From Chytridium lagenaria (Eukaryota > Chytridiomycota > Chytridiomycetes > Chytridiales > Chytridiaceae), in NCBI GenBank assembly GCA_025449115.1, contig JAHLKC010000238.1, positions 1 through 34,244 on the forward strand: DNA of 34,244 bases, read 5' to 3'. The position numbers and the translations under genes are program-made. Of this stretch, positions 30,933 to 34,244 are shown in pieces. Below the pieces are notes generated by a model. That model did no database searches. It worked only from the letters and a program-made list of their open reading frames with translations, and had not been told where the DNA came from. Each line of letters starts with the position of its first letter. Within the stretch, counting starts at the first letter, position 1.

Positions 30933-33900
30933 TTATATAAGACTTACATCGGTGGTATTTGTCTTAGGATCTCTAAGGGATTCTATGGCAAGTGGTAATT
31001 CATCTTCGTCAATATATAACGGTAGTGGTATTAATGGCTTAGCCAGCGTGGTAGGTTTTTCATTATCTTTAGTAGCAACATCGCGTAAGTTCTTTTTAAT
31101 ACTTTTGCCTGCGCGTGCTGTTTTCTTTGTCAAAGGGACTTCTGAATCTTTATCAGATTCAAATCCATCATTATCTTCAGCGACTGTATATCGGGGTGCA
31201 GGTACTTGTCTTCTAGGAATGCCTTGCTTCTTCAAGAATGCAAGTCTGTCGCGATAGTCAGGGCGATTAGTTGTAGCTATTTTAGTCCAATAGTCTTGGA
31301 TCATAAGTTTGGGAAGGTCTACCTCATCCAACCAAAGGTTGTGGGCAGTACCATGGCCTAACCATTTTATATGGTATTGATATGTTTTATCATCAGCATT
31401 AAAAGTATGCTCATCAATTTTCTCTATGTAATACTCGGGATCGTCAATGTCAGCTTCTAAAACATCGGCGTCGAATCTTCTAAAAAGTTCTCTATTAACG
31501 CCAAGAGCAACTCGAACTCGAGGGCGTCGTTTTAGCATTCTGAGTTGTTTCCATGCCTCAATTTCTTTTTCAAAGTCATCAGTAATGACTCTAGCAGAGG
31601 CGTCATTAGCACTGTCTAAAGGTGGCGCTGGGTGGTAAGGGCGCATCCTGGCCGCATTGGCGGTTCGTGATAATAGACGACCATCAGGTAAGGTTTCAAC
31701 TAGATCAAATCGATTATGATCTTCTGAGTGTCCAATGACTCTCATAGGGCCAGCCCATCTGAACTGGAATTTCTGCATGGCATCTCCTCGCGTGGAGTCA
31801 CTGCGTAGGGGGACGGATAACCATATAAGGTCACCAAGTTCAAACCGGTGCCGGTCGTTTTTGGCGCGGTCATTAGCGTGTTGTATACGTTTTCGTTCTT
31901 CACGCATTAGCACAGACTTAGCAAAAGCTAAGCGTGAGGTAAGTTTTTCAACATAATCCTTGTAGTCAGGTATGTGATCTTTGAATACTTTCTTTATAAT
32001 TTTCTTCAGCTTTGTTCTGGTATTCGCAAAGATCTCATGATCTCAGAATGGTAGTTCTGCAGTCTCGTTGGCAATACTACCCACGACTTGTGGATCGGTA
32101 TTTATGGCTGAAGATATCAGCATGATTGAAGGGACCTCAGCGTTCAAAGGGGCGCCGTGATGATCGTCAAAGGCCTCAGGCCTAACTATACACTTCCCTT
32201 TATACAAGAGATTCATTTCTTTATCTAAGTGTAATCCTTCAGCAGGATCCTTTACTAGGCCGCCAAGGTGATATACACTCACATAGGATAACTGTTTCTT
32301 CCCATCAGAGGGAGTAAGACTGACCTTAGAGAACGCGGTGTAAATCTGGACCCTATCTGGTTCATTTTGAGTTCTCCAGAAGAATTTGGAGTGTTGTCTT
32401 GGAAACGCCATGGTATGTACCAGGTATAAGGCGTCCAAGTTATATTTGATGAGTAGATCCCCAGCCAGAAGACAATCGTCTCTGTCGGCGCGTGTCTTTA
32501 AGCCATGTGCTGCTTTGGATAAACGCTGTGTAAGAACGTGTTTCTGAGTGGCGTACATAACAGCCACGCGAGGGAACTCAGATTCTTCCTCAACGACAGT
32601 AACAGAGGTATTTACTAAGAGTTGTGGTTCTTGTCCAGCCCATGTAGACGGGTCGGGATATTCTTCCGCAAAGACATCGTCAGTAGATATACCAAAACGA
32701 AGGTCTGCGGGAGTTAATGGGTCTCGCCCGAACATCAACAAGAAAGGAGTCTCATGAGTAGTGGGGTTGACTGTTGTTCGGTACGCGAACATGACGTACG
32801 GCAAGATTTCATCCCAATCATCGTGGGTATCTTGGTTAATGTATGCCCTGATCATTTGGCATAGTGTTTTATTAGTCCTTTCAACCAAACCATTGGCCTG
32901 AGGCCAGTAAGGTGAGGAGAAGGATCTTCGAAGTCCAAGCACTATGCTAACCTTCTTCATAAGTTCACTAATAAAGGGTTGCCCCTGATCCGAGTGCAGG
33001 ATCAGAGGTATTCCAAAACGGCAGAAGCATTGCTCCACTATTATCTTGGAGACGGTGTCAGTAGTTATATCAGGGACGGCAAAAGCATCGGCCCATCGGG
33101 TGAAGTAATCAGTCAGTACAACAATATACTTGTTTCCGGTTTTACTTGCTTTAAGTGGTCCCACAATATCTATGGCGACGCGTTCCCAAGGCTTATCACC
33201 TAAGGGAACGGGTTTTACAGCTCCAACTCTCCTAAGAGAGTCTTTACATTTTTGGCACGTAGAACATCCACGCACATAATTGATAAGATCACGATGGATA
33301 GTAGGCCACCAGTACCTTTCGAGGGTGGTGGTGAGCAACTTCTGTGCACCAAGGTGACCACCGGTCATGATATCATCATGTATTTGTTCAAAGGCAACCT
33401 GCCTGAGCCCGCGCGGGACACATAAAGCTAATCGCACAGGCGACCTCTTTAATAAATATTCTTTTACGTGTAATACGCGGTAGAGAAGCTCACCGCGTAT
33501 GATGCTATGCTGAGCATTTTTCAGCACTATAGCTTTCGCATTTTCTTCCTCAGGTAAAGTTCCATCTTTTAGGAATTGGATAACTTTACTGAAGTCTTGG
33601 TCAAGTAGTTGTAGTTTGAGAATTTCATCAGACATCTTCCCAAGTGCGAAGAATTCATTAGGTTCATCCCCATCGCTAACAGCGCCAGAGGGTATCTTTT
33701 TTGGCGTTTGAGTACGCGCATTCTTATTCTTCTTTTTGCGTAGAAGCCTCGTAGAAGGTTCCTCGTCAACTTCAAGTGCGGGTAATGAGACGTACTGGTC
33801 AGCTTTGTATTGTGCAGCGTCGTCATTGCTTAAAGTAAGTTCAACGGCGCTATGGTCGGTGAGGCCGGCTACAAAGCGGTGCTCAACAGTCCAATTGCAG

Positions 33901-34244
33901 GGTATTCTATAGTCAATGAAGGCATAGTCTATCCTCCAAACAGCTTGGTAAAAGTGTTGGGGGTCATGCCACGTGTATCCTGGTAAGTTAGGATGGCATT
34001 TTCGGAATCCGTCAAAGAATCCGAGTCTAAGAAAGGCGTCAAGCCATGATCGTTCATCATAACGGAAACCAGAATACCCATGGAACCTCGCGGGATGACG
34101 GACGTCAAGTAAAGTATGCGCGATGTTGAAATCGCCTAGAACTATGGTTTTACCTTTTTGAAGGAGTTCTTTCACGAAGTCATAAACTCTGCTTAGAAAC
34201 ATCATCTTATACTTTTGTCTATGATCATGGCGTGTGCCATTGGA
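30933..34244 (-). mobile_element. Ty3/Gypsy chromodomain retrotransposon, Pol C-terminal half with ExoIII-like domain
   Basis: The frame is open from the right edge to 32045, broken only by TGA at 32043-32045, then continues in the same frame to 30933. Residues here are numbered from Met at 34205. An endonuclease/exonuclease/phosphatase domain of exonuclease III type comes first: NGT upstream, GDFN 24-27, ERSWLDAFLRLGFFDGFR, YTWHDP, WRIDYAFID, TDH 116-118. Next come a Lys-rich linker and the usual pre-integrase tether (LLDQDFSKVIQFLKDGTLP), the HHCC zinc finger (IHDDIMTGGHLG ... GCSTCQKC), and the integrase core with Asp346 (AIDIVGPL), Asp406 (HSDQGQPF) and Glu442 (NGLVERTN), a DX35E spacing. 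About 200 further residues are unmatched. After the TGA come the integrase C-terminal helix, a GPY/F-like module (WAGPMRVIG) and a chromodomain (about residues 160-210 of the second part: YYIEKIDEHTF, YHIKWLGHG, LWLDEVDLP). Reverse transcriptase would lie beyond the window. Confidence 0.88.

Noticed and set aside
16476..32045. Reassignment of TGA to tryptophan in this organism, suggested by in-frame TGA in the regulator, Gypsy, Copia and DIRS frames
   Set aside because: The regulator, HMG-box and GTPase frames appear to end at TGA, Trp positions use TGG normally, and the relics also carry TAA, so ordinary nonsense mutations explain the data better.

Overview
The window reads as fungal nuclear DNA. 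The evidence is a Zn(II)2Cys6 plus fungal-specific transcription factor, a fungal-type secreted S41 peptidase, many very short GT..AG introns (39-125 nt), and several classes of retrotransposon: DIRS-type tyrosine-recombinase, Ty1/Copia, and chromodomain Ty3/Gypsy. An early-diverging, chytrid-like fungus would fit the gene set, but that placement is inference. There are no rRNA genes, convincing tRNAs, CRISPR arrays or prokaryotic operons.

Positions 1-25.2 kb hold mostly host genes, nearly all on the minus strand. In order: a CAG/CAA microsatellite (1-0.4 kb); a class 3 lipase that runs with little or no gap into a coiled-coil/membrane/GTPase region (5.13-0.70 kb, possibly one gene); a divergently placed HMG-box nuclear protein with a long acidic tail (6.0-8.6 kb, plus strand); a Thr-rich probably secreted protein (10.1-9.2 kb); a TMEM184/Ost-alpha family membrane protein (11.9-10.5 kb); a frameshift-ridden S41 peptidase with an intron full of near-palindromic repeats (15.25-12.4 kb); an unrecognised gene (16.5-15.8 kb); a zinc-cluster transcription factor with one premature stop (18.7-16.5 kb); a dead DIRS retrotransposon (20.9-19.5 kb); and a CRAL-TRIO (Sec14-like) protein with a long disordered tail (24.7-21.1 kb).

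Positions 25.7-34.2 kb are a transposon nest, all on the minus strand. A Copia element keeps a clean 330-bp 3' LTR and a decayed RT-RNase H (25.7-27.7 kb). It appears to be broken by the LTR and RT of a second Copia element (27.7-28.9 kb). An AT-rich stretch and a protein with 39-bp tandem repeats follow (29.3-30.3 kb). The last 3.3 kb are the C-terminal half of a chromodomain Gypsy polyprotein. Its reading frame carries an exonuclease III/AP-endonuclease-like domain directly upstream of the integrase, and a roughly 200-residue extra segment after the integrase core. This unusual architecture is the most interesting item in the window, and its N-terminal part lies beyond the right edge.

Several genes with clear domains are interrupted by single-base shifts, some at homopolymers, so either the assembly carries indel errors or many loci are decaying. 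The transcription factor, TMEM184 and Gypsy frames are largely clean.
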